Positions 16,719-25,526 are shown, numbered from the stretch's first letter. The stretch is DNA of 64,000 nucleotides from Azospirillum brasilense (GCF_007827815.1 NZ_VITH01000006.1:186001-250000); one strand, 5' to 3'. Made by a program: numbers and translations. Notes: generated by a model not told the origin, from the letters alone.

Positions 16719-16871
16719 TCAGCCCAAGGTGTCGAGAACGATCTTGCGGATCTCGCGCGGCGTCAGGCGGGGCCAGCCCGGCGCCCACGCCGGCTCGACC
16801 ACGGGAACGGGTCGTTGATGCTGGGGCTGGGCGGCCTGGACCGTCCCGGTCGAAGGAAGCTTGATGGTCAT
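16719..16871 (-). CDS. Small hypothetical protein (50 residues)
   Basis: A 50-codon frame upstream of rpsU. It has AAGGGG about 6 bp before its ATG. The product starts MTIKLPSTGTVQAAQPQ, has a proline-rich middle (QHQRPVPVVEPAWAPGWPR) and ends in an amphipathic segment (LTPREIRKIVLDTLG) that looks like a natural helix. Codon use is GC-rich like its neighbours. I recognise no family. The good ribosome binding site and sensible C terminus favour a real gene, but it could be a chance frame. Confidence 0.45.
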   Translation of the reverse strand: MTIKLPSTGTVQAAQPQHQRPVPVVEPAWAPGWPRLTPREIRKIVLDTLG

Positions 16872-17184
16872 GCGAATCCCCTTGCCGGCAAGGACGAAGC
16901 CCGCCGGCCTTTGTTGTTTTGTGTTGAAATCCGGGGTGTGCCGCGCTCAAAGCGCACGCAGACCCTCGGTCGACACCTTGTCCTGCCCGTCATCGGGAAG
17001 GCATCAAATACACTTTGGGAAAAAGCGGCCCAGAGCGGATGGCCGGGGCTGCAGACAACGAACCCCTGAGCAATCTTGATCTGTCCCAGATGGGAGGGTC
17101 CGCCGGCTTTTACAAGCGAAGACTGAGCGGTAACGTCCGGATTTCCAAAAATGATTTGGGCACACACCCGACGCCGGGATCACA
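16872..17184. other. Intergenic region between the small ORF and the histidine kinase gene
   Basis: About 310 bp with no convincing gene. It holds the upstream region of the small protein gene at 16719-16871, including a GCCGGC-containing dyad and T-rich bases near 16910, and the 3' flank of the histidine kinase. I see no recognisable RNA, repeat or operator. Confidence 0.5.
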
Positions 17185-18963
17185 TCAGGCGTGAACGGCG
17201 ACGGGACGATTCGCGTCGGCGGTGAACGGAACGCTGACGGTGGCCGTGCAACCCGACCGGGCCTCGAAGGTTATGGTGCCGCCGACCTGCCGGACCAGCG
17301 CGTCGACCAGCGTCGTGCCAATTCCCCCCTTGGGCGGCATGTCCGGGCAGCCGATGCCGTCGTCGGCCACCGTCATCATCAGACGGTCGCCCGCTTGCCG
17401 CAGCCGGACCGTCACCGTCCCGCGGCTCCCCTCCGGAAAGGCGTGCTTCAGCGCGTTGACGACGAGTTCGTTGGCGATCAGGCCGAGCGGTGTGGCGAGT
17501 TCGATGGAGCAGGACACGTCGTCCGTGTCGGGGTGGATGGTGATCGCCTCGTTCGGGAGAAGCTCCTGAAGCGCATCGCAGAGCTGGCGCAGGTGCGTTC
17601 CGAAATCAACGTTCATCAGGTCGCCGGAGGTGTAGAGCTGCTCGTGCAGGCGCCCCATCGAGGTGACGCGCCCCGCCAGCGCCTCGATGCGGCCCCGCGA
17701 CAGGTCCCCCTTGGGCAGACGGCGCATCTCCACCATCATCAGGCCATAGATCACCTGCAGGTTGTTCTTCACGCGGTGATGGACCTCGCGAAGCAGCACC
17801 GTCTTCTCGGCGACGGTGCCGCGGAGCCGCCGGTCGGCCTCCTGCAGGTCGCTCACGTAGGTGTGCAGCGCCCCGGACAGCGTGGCGGCCTCCGTGTAGC
17901 GGCCGGTCAGCGGCAGGACGGGCATCGCGCCGTCCGGGCCCGCCGCTTCGACGGCCCTGGACATGGCGCGCAGGGGAGCCGACAACCAGGTCGCCAGGAC
18001 ATGGCCGACGAGGACCGCCAGCAGACTGGCGGCGATTCCCCAGGCGATCACCCGGTTCCGCAGCTCAGCGACCGGCGCCATCGCCTGATCGACCGGCTGG
18101 CGGAGCACGACGCTCCAGCCCAGCCCGGGATAATCCCGGTAGCCCTTCGTCCGCGCCACGCTCGTCAGGAAGCGGCGCCCGTCCGGCCAGGATTCGACCC
18201 ACGCGCGCCGCCCCGGCGCCGATGCGAAGGCCAGCGGCTTGCCCACCAGGGGTTTGGGTCCCAGAATCACCGTGCCGTCGGCGGAGAGGATCATCGCCTC
18301 GACCTCGGCGTCCTCGGAAATCTGGCCGAGCACGGAGCGTTCGACCTCCGACGCCCAATCCCAGCTCAGATGGGCGGCGACGACGCCGGTCAGCGTCCCC
18401 TGCTCGTCGCGCACCGGCGCCGCCAGATCGACGAAACGCGGAACCTCCATCCGGTTGGCGTAGAGAAGCTTGCCCAGAACCACCGCGTCGTGCACATCGC
18501 CGACATAGGGCCGGTCGAACCCCTGCTTCCACCAGCCGCGCGCGCTCACGTCCATGCCTTCATAGACACGGCCCGTCGCCGCCTCCAGAAGGCCGGTCGG
18601 CCGGATGAAGCCGATCCAGGCATAGTCCGGATAGCTGTCCTGGAGCTTCTGGAGAACGGCGCGCCGCGAATCGCGGGAGGCGTCGGTCGCGCGGATGGTC
18701 TCGAGGCTCGTCACGACGAGAAGATCGCGGTAACGCTCGAACATGCCCCGGTCGAGCTTGTCGGCCACCTGCCCGGCGTAAAGGTGCAATTGTTCGCCGA
18801 TCACGCGCTGGAGCCGATCCCCGGCTTCAACCTGCAGAATCGCGGCGGTGCCGGCCGTGAAGGCCAGCCCGACACCTCCCAGACAGGCGATCAGCATCGT
18901 CCTCAGGCCGATTTTCAAGGTCGCGGGTCTTCCCTTGGTGAAGGCTTCCCCCGGCGTCGCCAT
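17185..18963 (-). CDS. Membrane sensor histidine kinase (Cache sensor, HisKA_2 family)
   Basis: 592 residues. A first membrane helix (IACLGGVGLAFTAGTAAILQV) precedes a periplasmic Cache-type sensor of about 260 residues (DYAWIGFIRPTGLLEAATGRVYEGMDVSARGWW; AAPVRDEQGTLTGVVAAHLSWDW). A second helix (VIAWGIAASLLAVLVGHVLA) and a HAMP-like linker follow. The kinase core has LLREVHHRVKNNLQVI, the HisKA_2 phosphoacceptor motif of the HWE-related type, then the N box ANELVVNALKHAFPEGS and VADDGIGCPDMPPKGGIGTTLV. ATG 18963 is chosen; ATG 18993 is an alternative. The divergent response regulator at 19158 is the likely partner, as HisKA_2 kinases often pair with single-domain regulators. The Cache ligand is unknown. 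Confidence 0.9.
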   Translation of the reverse strand: MATPGEAFTKGRPATLKIGLRTMLIACLGGVGLAFTAGTAAILQVEAGDRLQRVIGEQLHLYAGQVADKLDRGMFERYRDLLVVTSLETIRATDASRDSRRAVLQKLQDSYPDYAWIGFIRPTGLLEAATGRVYEGMDVSARGWWKQGFDRPYVGDVHDAVVLGKLLYANRMEVPRFVDLAAPVRDEQGTLTGVVAAHLSWDWASEVERSVLGQISEDAEVEAMILSADGTVILGPKPLVGKPLAFASAPGRRAWVESWPDGRRFLTSVARTKGYRDYPGLGWSVVLRQPVDQAMAPVAELRNRVIAWGIAASLLAVLVGHVLATWLSAPLRAMSRAVEAAGPDGAMPVLPLTGRYTEAATLSGALHTYVSDLQEADRRLRGTVAEKTVLLREVHHRVKNNLQVIYGLMMVEMRRLPKGDLSRGRIEALAGRVTSMGRLHEQLYTSGDLMNVDFGTHLRQLCDALQELLPNEAITIHPDTDDVSCSIELATPLGLIANELVVNALKHAFPEGSRGTVTVRLRQAGDRLMMTVADDGIGCPDMPPKGGIGTTLVDALVRQVGGTITFEARSGCTATVSVPFTADANRPVAVHA

Positions 18964-19157
18964 GCCGGTTCCCAGCAGGAAGAATGCACACATCCCCGCG
19001 GAACGAACAAGGGCTAGAAGCCCCCCGAAATGGCCGGGGAAACAACCATAGCCCGTTCAGCTTTGTTTTTCATCGCGTCGCCGGTTACAATCGTACCTGG
19101 AGCTGGACCACATCGTCCCGCACCCAGGACTGTGTTTTCTCTGTACGGTGAGCCGCC

Positions 19158-19544
19158 ATGACCGAACCCCGCCACATCCTGCTGGTCGACGATGAAGCCA
19201 TCGCGATCATGGCGCTGGAGCATGGCCTGATGGACGAGGGGTTCCGGGTCACCACGGCCTTCAATGGCCAGGAGGCCTTGAAGCTCTGGCAGGGCGACTC
19301 CTTCGATGCCCTGGTCACCGACCTCAGGATGCCGGTGATGGCCGGCGACGAGCTGATCCGCAACCTGCGGAGCGAGGAGCCCGGCCTGCCCGTGGTGGTG
19401 GTCAGCGGCTACGCCACCGGCGAGATTTCCGAAAAGCTGAAGGTGAGCTTTTCGGACCCCATCGCGATCATGCCGAAGCCGGTGCGCGTCGAGGAGATTT
19501 CGGACGCGCTGAAGCGGATGCTGGCGATCGCCCCCGGCGCCTGA
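19158..19544 (+). CDS. Single-domain response regulator (CheY-like receiver)
   Basis: 128 residues, a receiver domain and nothing else. The acidic pocket is at Asp11/Asp12, the phosphorylation site at Asp55 (LVTDLRMP), the switch Ser at 83 (VVVSGYA) and the conserved Lys at 107 (IMPKPV). With no output domain it must act through protein contact, for example as a phosphorelay shuttle or on a kinase. It is divergent from the Cache-HisKA_2 kinase gene, with 194 bp between their starts, which makes these two a probable pair. It is followed by an unrelated membrane-protein gene 31 bp downstream on the same strand. Confidence 0.92.
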   Translation: MTEPRHILLVDDEAIAIMALEHGLMDEGFRVTTAFNGQEALKLWQGDSFDALVTDLRMPVMAGDELIRNLRSEEPGLPVVVVSGYATGEISEKLKVSFSDPIAIMPKPVRVEEISDALKRMLAIAPGA

Positions 19545-19575
19545 CCCCGGCGCATCACGCGCATAACCGAGGACC

Positions 19576-20643
19576 ATGGACACCGTCACCCAAATGCTTC
19601 TCGGGGCCACGGTCGCACAGGCCGGCTTCCGCCGCCGGCTGGGCCGCCGCGCGCTGGCCGTCGGCGCGGGCATCGCGCTGATCCCCGACCTGGACGTCGC
19701 CGCCGGCTGGATCGGCGGCCCCTTCGCCAACTGGGTTCATCACCGCGGCCTGACCCATTCGATTTTCTTCGGCCCGGTCGCCGGCCTGCTGCTTGGCTGG
19801 CTGGTCTGGCGCTGGCAGCGCCGGCGCCATGGTCCGGACAGCCCATCGGGCGACGGCGAGGCGAGGCGCGCCTGGATCTGGCTGGCCATCCTGGCGCTGA
19901 TGACCCACCCGGTGATCGACGTCTTCACGTCCTACGGCACGCAGTGGCTCTATCCGCTCACCACCACGCGCTTCGCGATCAACGCGATGCCGATCATCGA
20001 CCCGATCTACAGCCTGATCCTGGTGGTCTCGCTGGTGGCCGGCATCGCGCTTCGCAAGCGGGCGTCCCTGGCGCAGGACATCGCGGGCGCGGCGCTGATC
20101 CTGGTGACGGCCTACACGCTCGGCGGTTGGGCCATCAACAACCGCGTCGAGGCGCTTGCCAAGGCCCAGGTCGGCGTGACCACGGAAGTGACGGCCTACC
20201 CGACCCTGTTCCAGCCGGTGCTGCGCCGGGTGGTGGCGGAAACGCCGGACGCGGTGCTGGTCGGCTTCCACTCCGTGCTGAGCGAGGGGAAGATCCAGTG
20301 GGAACGGTTCGAGCGGCACCGCTCGCCGGCCATCGAGGCGGTCGCGGCGACCCCGGAGGCCGAGGTCTTCCGCTGGTTCTCGATGGACAATCTGATCTGG
20401 CGCGAACAGCCGCTGGACTCCGGCCGCACCCTGGTCCAGGCGCTCGACCATCGCTATGGCATGCCCGGCGTCTCGGCGCTGGGCTTCTGGGGCATTCGGG
20501 CGGTCGTCGATCCGGCGGGGAGGCTGGTGGGTCCGGTGGAGACCTTCCAGACCCCCCGTGACGCCTCCCGTGCGGCGTGGCAGGACCTGTGGGTGCGCAT
20601 CGTCGGCACGGGTCCGGCGGACCGGACGGTTCGCGCCGACTGA
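19576..20643 (+). CDS. Membrane-bound metal-dependent hydrolase (DUF457 / YdjM family)
   Basis: 355 residues. The N-terminal half carries the DUF457 (YdjM/LexA-regulated hydrolase, PF04307) pattern: MDTVTQMLLGATVAQAGFRR, IPDLDV, HHRGLTHSIFF and THPVIDVFTSYGTQ, whose Asp and His residues are thought to bind metal. Four or five membrane helices are visible, including GPVAGLLLGWLVW and LAILALM. The C-terminal 150 residues form a soluble-looking domain (TEVTAYPTLFQPVLRRVV onward) that may face the periplasm. The biochemical function of the family is not established. It ends 13 bp from the convergent livF-type gene. Confidence 0.82.
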   Translation: MDTVTQMLLGATVAQAGFRRRLGRRALAVGAGIALIPDLDVAAGWIGGPFANWVHHRGLTHSIFFGPVAGLLLGWLVWRWQRRRHGPDSPSGDGEARRAWIWLAILALMTHPVIDVFTSYGTQWLYPLTTTRFAINAMPIIDPIYSLILVVSLVAGIALRKRASLAQDIAGAALILVTAYTLGGWAINNRVEALAKAQVGVTTEVTAYPTLFQPVLRRVVAETPDAVLVGFHSVLSEGKIQWERFERHRSPAIEAVAATPEAEVFRWFSMDNLIWREQPLDSGRTLVQALDHRYGMPGVSALGFWGIRAVVDPAGRLVGPVETFQTPRDASRAAWQDLWVRIVGTGPADRTVRAD

Positions 20644-20656
20644 TCCCACGGCCCCC

Positions 20657-21367
20657 TTATCCGGCGAGCGCCACCCCGAGGTGCCGTTCCATGAGGGCGT
20701 GGTCGTCCCGCAGAGCGGCGGCCGCCCCCTCATGCACCACCTGCCCGCGTTCGAGGATCACCGCGCTCTGCGCGAAGTCCAGGGCGCGGTCCACCTGCTG
20801 CTCCACCAGGATCAGGGTGACGGTCAGCTGCGCCAGCGCCTGCATCAGCTGGTCGCAGATCACCGGAGCCAGGCCCTCCAGCGGCTCATCCAGCAGCAGC
20901 ACCGTCGGCCGGCCGAGCAGCGCGCGGGCGACCGACAGCATCTGCTGCTCGCCGCCGGAGAGCGCGCCCCCGCCGTTGCCCCGCCGTTCCTTCAGGCGGG
21001 GGAACAGCGCATAGGCCTCCTCCAGGGCGGAGCGCGGCCGGCCCTTCAGCCCGGTGACCAGATTCTCCTCCACCGTCAGCGAGCGGAAGATGTCGCGGGT
21101 CTGCGGCACATAGCCCAGCCCGGCCGCCGCCCGTGCGGAGGAGTTAAGGCCGGTCAGTTCGACGCCGTCCAGCCGGATGCTGCCGGCGTGCCGCGTCGTC
21201 TGCCCGACCAGGGTGGCCAGCGTCGTCGTCTTGCCCATGCCGTTGCGGCCCAGCAGGGCCAGCCGCCCACCGGCCGGCACGGTGAAGGTCAGCCCTTCGA
21301 TGATTCGGGTCTCGCCATAGCCGGCGGTCAGGCCGGTGATCTCCAGCGTCCCTTCAGTGCGGCGCAT
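20657..21367 (-). CDS. ABC transporter ATPase, LivF type (aromatic or amino acid uptake)
   Basis: 236-residue ATPase of the branched-chain amino acid transporter class. It has Walker A GRNGMGKTT, the Q-loop VPQTRDIF, signature LSGGEQQ, Walker B VLLLDEPLEGLAP and an H-loop region. LivF proteins work with LivG in a heterodimer on the cytoplasmic side. The gene is last in a livK-livH-livM-livG-livF operon and overlaps livG by 14 bp, so it is translationally coupled. The operon carries LysR-type operator sites and lies within the lig/gal cluster, so the cargo is more likely an aromatic acid than an amino acid. That substrate guess is inference. Confidence 0.93.
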   Translation of the reverse strand: MRRTEGTLEITGLTAGYGETRIIEGLTFTVPAGGRLALLGRNGMGKTTTLATLVGQTTRHAGSIRLDGVELTGLNSSARAAAGLGYVPQTRDIFRSLTVEENLVTGLKGRPRSALEEAYALFPRLKERRGNGGGALSGGEQQMLSVARALLGRPTVLLLDEPLEGLAPVICDQLMQALAQLTVTLILVEQQVDRALDFAQSAVILERGQVVHEGAAAALRDDHALMERHLGVALAG

Positions 21368-22112
21368 TGGCCCGGCTCCCCAGATAAACCTCGCGGACGC
21401 GCGGATCGGTGGTGATCTCCTGCGCCGTGCCGCTGCACAGCAGGCGGCCCTGCGCCAGCACGACGATGCGCTTGGCGAAGCGGAAGACCAGATCCATGTC
21501 GTGCTCGATCATCAGCACGGCCAGATCGGCCGGCAGGCGGTCCAGCGCATCGAGGATGCGGTGGCTTTCCGAATGCGGCACGCCGGCCGCCGGCTCGTCG
21601 AGGATCAGGAGTTTCGGTTTCAACGCGAGCGCCAGCGCGATCTCCAGAAGACGCTGCTGCCCGTAGGCCAGCGCTCCGACGGCGGTGTCCGCCACCGGGA
21701 CCAGCCCCATGCCGTCGAGCAGGCCGGCCACCTCGTCGGCCAGTCCCGGCGTGCGCCGGACCGAGGCGAAGAGGCGGAAGGTTTTCCGCTCGCGCTCCAG
21801 AACGGCCAGCTCCAGATGCTCGCGCACCGTCATCGACCGGAACAGCCGCGCCACCTGGAAGGAGCGGATCAGCCCGAGGCGCACCCGCGCCTGGGCCGAC
21901 AGGCGGGTGACGTCCTGCCCGGCCAGCCGGATGGTGCCGGAACTGGGCGCCAGCACGCCAGTCACCAGATTGACGAAGGTCGTCTTGCCCGCCCCGTTCG
22001 GCCCGATCAGCGCGCAGCGCTCGCCCGGATGGAGCGCCAGCGTGATGTCGGCCGACACCTGCAAGCCGTCGAAGTTCTTGCTCAGCCCCTGTACGTCGAG
22101 AAGCGCGGTCAT
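21354..22112 (-). CDS. ABC transporter ATPase, LivG type
   Basis: 252-residue ATPase with Walker A GPNGAGKTT, signature-type LAYGQQRLLEIA, Walker B LLILDEPAAGVPHSE and the H-loop IEHDMDLVF. The ALLDVQGLSKNFDGLQ start and the FRSMTVREHLELAVL insert are typical of LivG, which is slightly larger than LivF. It supplies ATP hydrolysis for import with LivF. It overlaps the livM gene by 4 bp (ATGA) and livF by 14 bp. The tight packing indicates one transcript and coupled translation. Its substrate is set by the binding protein encoded at 24049-25245. Confidence 0.93.
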   Translation of the reverse strand: MTALLDVQGLSKNFDGLQVSADITLALHPGERCALIGPNGAGKTTFVNLVTGVLAPSSGTIRLAGQDVTRLSAQARVRLGLIRSFQVARLFRSMTVREHLELAVLERERKTFRLFASVRRTPGLADEVAGLLDGMGLVPVADTAVGALAYGQQRLLEIALALALKPKLLILDEPAAGVPHSESHRILDALDRLPADLAVLMIEHDMDLVFRFAKRIVVLAQGRLLCSGTAQEITTDPRVREVYLGSRANAPH

Positions 22113-23122
22113 GCCCGGTTCCCCTTGATGAGACGGTCGGCGAGCGAGGCGATCCCCCCCGGCAGGAACAGCACCGTGCCCATCAGGAACAGGCCGATGA
22201 ACAGCATCCAGTGGAAGGGATCGATCGCGGCCATCACGTGATGGATCGTCATGAAGGCCACCGTGCCGATGACGGCGCCGACGAGCCGCCCGGCGCCGCC
22301 GAGCACCAGCATGACCAGCGCCTCCGCCGACCAGGAGAAGCTGACGCTGTCCAGCCCGACGATGCCGCTGGTCACCGCGGTCAGCGCCCCGGCCACACCG
22401 GCGAACACCCCGGCGACGGCGTAGAGCGTGACCAGATAGCGGCGCGGCGAACCGCCCAGCGCGGCGACGCGCAGCGGGTCCTCCTTCACCCCCCGGCAGG
22501 CCAGCCCGAAGGGCGAACGGACGATGCGCCGCGCCACCAGGAAGCCGACCAGAAGCACCGCCAGCGCGAACAGGTAGGAGGTGCGCCCGAACATGTCGAA
22601 GCGGAACAGGCCGAACAGCGGGCTGGGCTCGATGCCCGACAGGCCGTCGCTGCCCCCGGTGAGGTCGCGCGCCTTGTTGACCACCTCCTGGACGATCTGC
22701 ACCACGGCGATGGTCAGCATCAGCAGCGTCAGGCCGCGCGCGTGCAGGATCAGCGCGCCGGTGACCAGGGCGACCAGACCGCCGGCCAGACCACCGACGG
22801 CGAGCAGGACGAGCGGGTCGCTCACCAGATGCACGGCGGCGATTCCGGCGGCGTAGGCCCCGGTGCCGAACATCGCCGCATGCCCCAGCGTGGCGATGCC
22901 GCCGAAGCCGAGCACGAGGTCGAGCGACAGGACGTAGAGCGCCGTCGCGGCGATCCGCGTCATCAGGCCGAGATCGTTGGGAAACAGCCAGAAGGCGGCC
23001 AGCCCGGCGGCGGCGAGCAGCGGAACCGCGGCCCCGCCCAACGCCCGGCGGAACCGGGGCTCGTGCGCCGCGACCGGCGGAGACGGATCGATGACCACCG
23101 CGCCCGTGTGACGTCCGCTCAT
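22109..23122 (-). CDS. ABC transporter permease, LivM type
   Basis: 337-residue inner-membrane permease. About nine helices are visible, for example VPLLAAAGLAAFWLFP, ATALYVLSLDLVLGFGGIATLGHAAMFG and the LLLVGFLVARR region. The conserved GFGGIATLGHAAMFGTGAYAAG stretch and the cytoplasmic EAA-like loop (ACRGVKEDPLRVAALGG) identify LivM. With LivH it forms the import channel. ATG 23122 is chosen because it overlaps the livH stop by one base (TGATG); longer upstream reading gives low-complexity, non-native sequence. A charged N-terminal extension of about 40 residues precedes the first helix. Confidence 0.92.
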   Translation of the reverse strand: MSGRHTGAVVIDPSPPVAAHEPRFRRALGGAAVPLLAAAGLAAFWLFPNDLGLMTRIAATALYVLSLDLVLGFGGIATLGHAAMFGTGAYAAGIAAVHLVSDPLVLLAVGGLAGGLVALVTGALILHARGLTLLMLTIAVVQIVQEVVNKARDLTGGSDGLSGIEPSPLFGLFRFDMFGRTSYLFALAVLLVGFLVARRIVRSPFGLACRGVKEDPLRVAALGGSPRRYLVTLYAVAGVFAGVAGALTAVTSGIVGLDSVSFSWSAEALVMLVLGGAGRLVGAVIGTVAFMTIHHVMAAIDPFHWMLFIGLFLMGTVLFLPGGIASLADRLIKGNRA

Positions 23123-23991
23123 CAGGCGGCCCTCCCCTGGAAGAAGCCGTGCGGCCAGCGGAACAGGATCAGGATCAGCGCGGCGTAGAAGAAGAACTCG
23201 CCGAAGCTGGGAATCAGGTATTTGCCCGCGGTGTCGACGATGCCGAGCGCCAGGGCGGCGGCGGCCGAGCCCAGGATGTTGCCCGCCCCGCCGACGGCGA
23301 CCACCGCCAGGAACAGGACGATGTAGCGGATGGCGTAATAGGGCTCCAGCGGCAGCAGCTCCGCCCCCAGCACCCCGCCCAGCGCCGCCAGCCCGGTGCC
23401 CAGCGCGAAGGTCGCGGTGTAGAGGCGCTCCGTCCGGATGCCCAGCGCCGCGGCCATGTTCGGGTCGTCCACGGCGGCGCGCAGCTTGATGCCGAAATCG
23501 GTGCGCTCCAGCAGCCACCACAGGCCCAGCACGGTCGCCGCTCCCATGGCGATGACGAAGGCGCGGTGCACCGGGATCGACTTCGGCCCGATCGCCACGG
23601 TGCCGAGCAGAGCGTCCGGCAGCGGGATGCGCTTCAGCGTCGGGCCGAACAGGTAGTTGATCCCGGCGACGATGACGAAGGTCAGGCCGATGGTCAGCAG
23701 CACCTGGGCCAGCTCGTTGGCCGAGCCATAGATGCGCCGGTACAGCAGCTTCTCCAGCGGCAGCGTGGCGAGCACGGTGAACAGGATCGCCGCCACCAGT
23801 CCCACGGCGTAGGGCAGGCCCAGCCCCTGCGCGGCGTAGGAGGCGACGTAGCCGGCGACCATGGCGAAGGCGCCGTGCGCGAGGTTGACCACGCGCATCA
23901 GGCCGAGCGTGACCGACAGGCCGACCGAGATGATGAACAGGATCATCCCGTAGGCGACCCCGTCCACCACGATGCCGAAAAGCGTTTCCAT
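23122..23991 (-). CDS. ABC transporter permease, LivH type
   Basis: 289-residue permease with about eight membrane helices. The N terminus ETLFGIVVDGVAYGMILFIISVGLS, the VVNLAHGAFAMVAGYVA segment and the loop GIRTERLYTATFALGTGLAALGGVLGAELLP are standard LivH features. It pairs with LivM to form the membrane channel. It lies 57 bp after the binding-protein gene, separated by a hairpin at 24012-24038 that could keep permease levels below those of the binding protein. The next gene, livM, overlaps its stop codon by one base. Confidence 0.93.
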   Translation of the reverse strand: METLFGIVVDGVAYGMILFIISVGLSVTLGLMRVVNLAHGAFAMVAGYVASYAAQGLGLPYAVGLVAAILFTVLATLPLEKLLYRRIYGSANELAQVLLTIGLTFVIVAGINYLFGPTLKRIPLPDALLGTVAIGPKSIPVHRAFVIAMGAATVLGLWWLLERTDFGIKLRAAVDDPNMAAALGIRTERLYTATFALGTGLAALGGVLGAELLPLEPYYAIRYIVLFLAVVAVGGAGNILGSAAAALALGIVDTAGKYLIPSFGEFFFYAALILILFRWPHGFFQGRAA

Positions 23992-24011
23992 CAGGAACTC
24001 CAGCGCGGACA

Positions 24012-24038
24012 GGCCCCCTCCCGTCGGGGACGGGGGCC
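24012..24038 (-). promoter_or_regulatory. Intra-operon hairpin between livK and livH
   Basis: GGCCCCC and GGGGGCC form the outer 7 bp of a stem; TCCC and GGGA extend it by 4 bp past a one-base bulge, closing on a 4-base loop. It lies between the binding-protein stop (24049) and the permease start (23991). No T tract follows it on the minus strand. Such hairpins commonly stabilise the upstream binding-protein mRNA or lower downstream expression. Confidence 0.5.
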
Positions 24039-24048
24039 GTCGATGGTC

Positions 24049-25245
24049 CTACTTGCCGGCCTTGAAGCCGTAATCGGGCTGGTCGGGGAACCCGGCGACC
24101 TCGGTGTTCTGCAATTTGCCGTCCTTGCGCTCGGTCACGCGCAGGTAGATGGTCTGGGTGACGTGGCGGGACTCGGGGTCGATCCGCACCGGCCCGCGCG
24201 GGCTTTCCCAGGCCATGCCCTTGACCGCCTCCACCGCCTTCGCCCCGTCGCTCTTGCCGCCCGTCGCCTCGACCATGCGGTAGATGACGTGCGCGCCGTC
24301 ATAGGCGCCGACCGAGGTGAAGGTGACGATGTCGGACGAGCCGAACAGCTCCTTGTGCTTGGCGAGGAACTGGCGGTTCAGGTCGGACTCGTGGGCCTGG
24401 CTGTAGTTGAAGGTCGTGGTGATGCCGACCGCCGCGTCGCCGAGCACCGGCAGGTCCGGCTCCTGCGTGATGTCGCCGGGGCCGAAGAACTTGATCCCCG
24501 CGGCCTTCAGGCCGGTGTCGCTGAAGGCCCGGGCGAAGCCCAGCGTCGTCGGGCCGGCGGGCAGGAAGGCGTAGATCGCCTCCGCCCCGGAATCCTTGAT
24601 GCGCTGCATGAAGGGGGCGAAATCGGTGGACTTCAGCGGCATGCGGATGCTGTCGACCACCTTGCCGCCGGACTTCTCGAAGGTCTGCTTGAAGGCGGTC
24701 TCGCCGTCGATGCCGGGGCCGTAGTCGCTGACCGCGGTGGCCACCTTGCGGATGCCTTGCTTGGCGACATGCTCGGCCAGCGGCACGGTGTTCTGCCACA
24801 GGGTGAAGGAGGTGCGGACGTAGCGCGGCGACTTCTCGGTGATGGCCGAGGTCGCGGCGTTGAAGATCACGCAGGGAATGTTCGCCTCGTCGATCAGCGG
24901 GGCGACGGCCAGCGCGTCCGGCGTGAAGAAGAAGCCGGCGAGGTATCCGACCTTCTCCTTGACCACCAGTTCCTGAGCCAGGGCCTTGCTCTGCGCCGGG
25001 TTGGCCTGGTCGAGGTCCTTGTAGACGAACTCCACCGTGTTGCCGGCGACCGTCTTGCCATGCTGGGCCTGATAGACCTCGATGGCCTGCTTGAAGGTCT
25101 GGCCGACCGTGGCGAAGGGGCCGGAGAACGGCGCGATCACCCCGACCTTGATCGTGTCGGCCCAGGCGGAACCGGCGCCGCCATCAACCGCGAGGGCGCA
25201 CAGGAAAGCCGTGCCCAGCAGGGCCTTGCGAAATGTTCCGGACAT
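24049..25245 (-). CDS. ABC transporter substrate-binding protein, LivK type (putative aromatic acid binding)
   Basis: 398-residue periplasmic binding protein of the Peripla_BP_6 group. A signal peptide (about 1-29, ending SAWA) precedes IKVGVIAPFSGPFATVGQTF, the QANPAQSKALAQELVVKEKV helix and a second lobe with AIYAFLPAGPTTLGFARAF. Members of this group near aromatic catabolic genes often bind benzoate- or hydroxybenzoate-type acids. It is the first gene of the livKHMGF operon; a GGAGGA-type site precedes the ATG. The upstream 290 bp hold operator sites shared with the lig/gal genes, so expression probably follows the aromatic substrate. The ligand is inferred from context only. Confidence 0.88.
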   Translation of the reverse strand: MSGTFRKALLGTAFLCALAVDGGAGSAWADTIKVGVIAPFSGPFATVGQTFKQAIEVYQAQHGKTVAGNTVEFVYKDLDQANPAQSKALAQELVVKEKVGYLAGFFFTPDALAVAPLIDEANIPCVIFNAATSAITEKSPRYVRTSFTLWQNTVPLAEHVAKQGIRKVATAVSDYGPGIDGETAFKQTFEKSGGKVVDSIRMPLKSTDFAPFMQRIKDSGAEAIYAFLPAGPTTLGFARAFSDTGLKAAGIKFFGPGDITQEPDLPVLGDAAVGITTTFNYSQAHESDLNRQFLAKHKELFGSSDIVTFTSVGAYDGAHVIYRMVEATGGKSDGAKAVEAVKGMAWESPRGPVRIDPESRHVTQTIYLRVTERKDGKLQNTEVAGFPDQPDYGFKAGK

Positions 25246-25410
25246 GTTTCCTCCTCGTTTTGAAAGCCCCCGTGCTTTTTCGTCGTTGATTGGGGGGCAT
25301 TGCTTTGAAGGCGTTGCTTCGGGGCGTCTTGGCGTTCGCCCGGGCCGGTCGCGCAGGCCGCCGATACCGTCACCACAGCAGGGATATCAGTGATCGCAGC
25401 GCTGCGCTCA

Positions 25411-25443
25411 TTCGTTGGGCGAAGGCCCCATTCGTTTTTTGAA
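25411..25443. promoter_or_regulatory. Tandem LysR-type operator upstream of livKHMGF
   Basis: Two T-N11-A boxes of the form TTCG-N5-CGAA (25411-25423) and TTC-N7-GAA (25431-25443) lie exactly 20 bp apart. The 40 bp around them match the region at 28061-28101, upstream of ligC and galB, at about 33 positions. They sit 166-198 bp before the livK start. This pairing is how LysR-type tetramers usually bind, and a LysR-type gene lies in the same cluster. Confidence 0.7.
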
Positions 25444-25526
25444 TAACGTTCGGGGCGCCATTGCACTGCAGCATGGGCACCTGAACCGATGATCGACGGT
25501 GCCAAGCCGCAAAGCCTAGGAATTGT

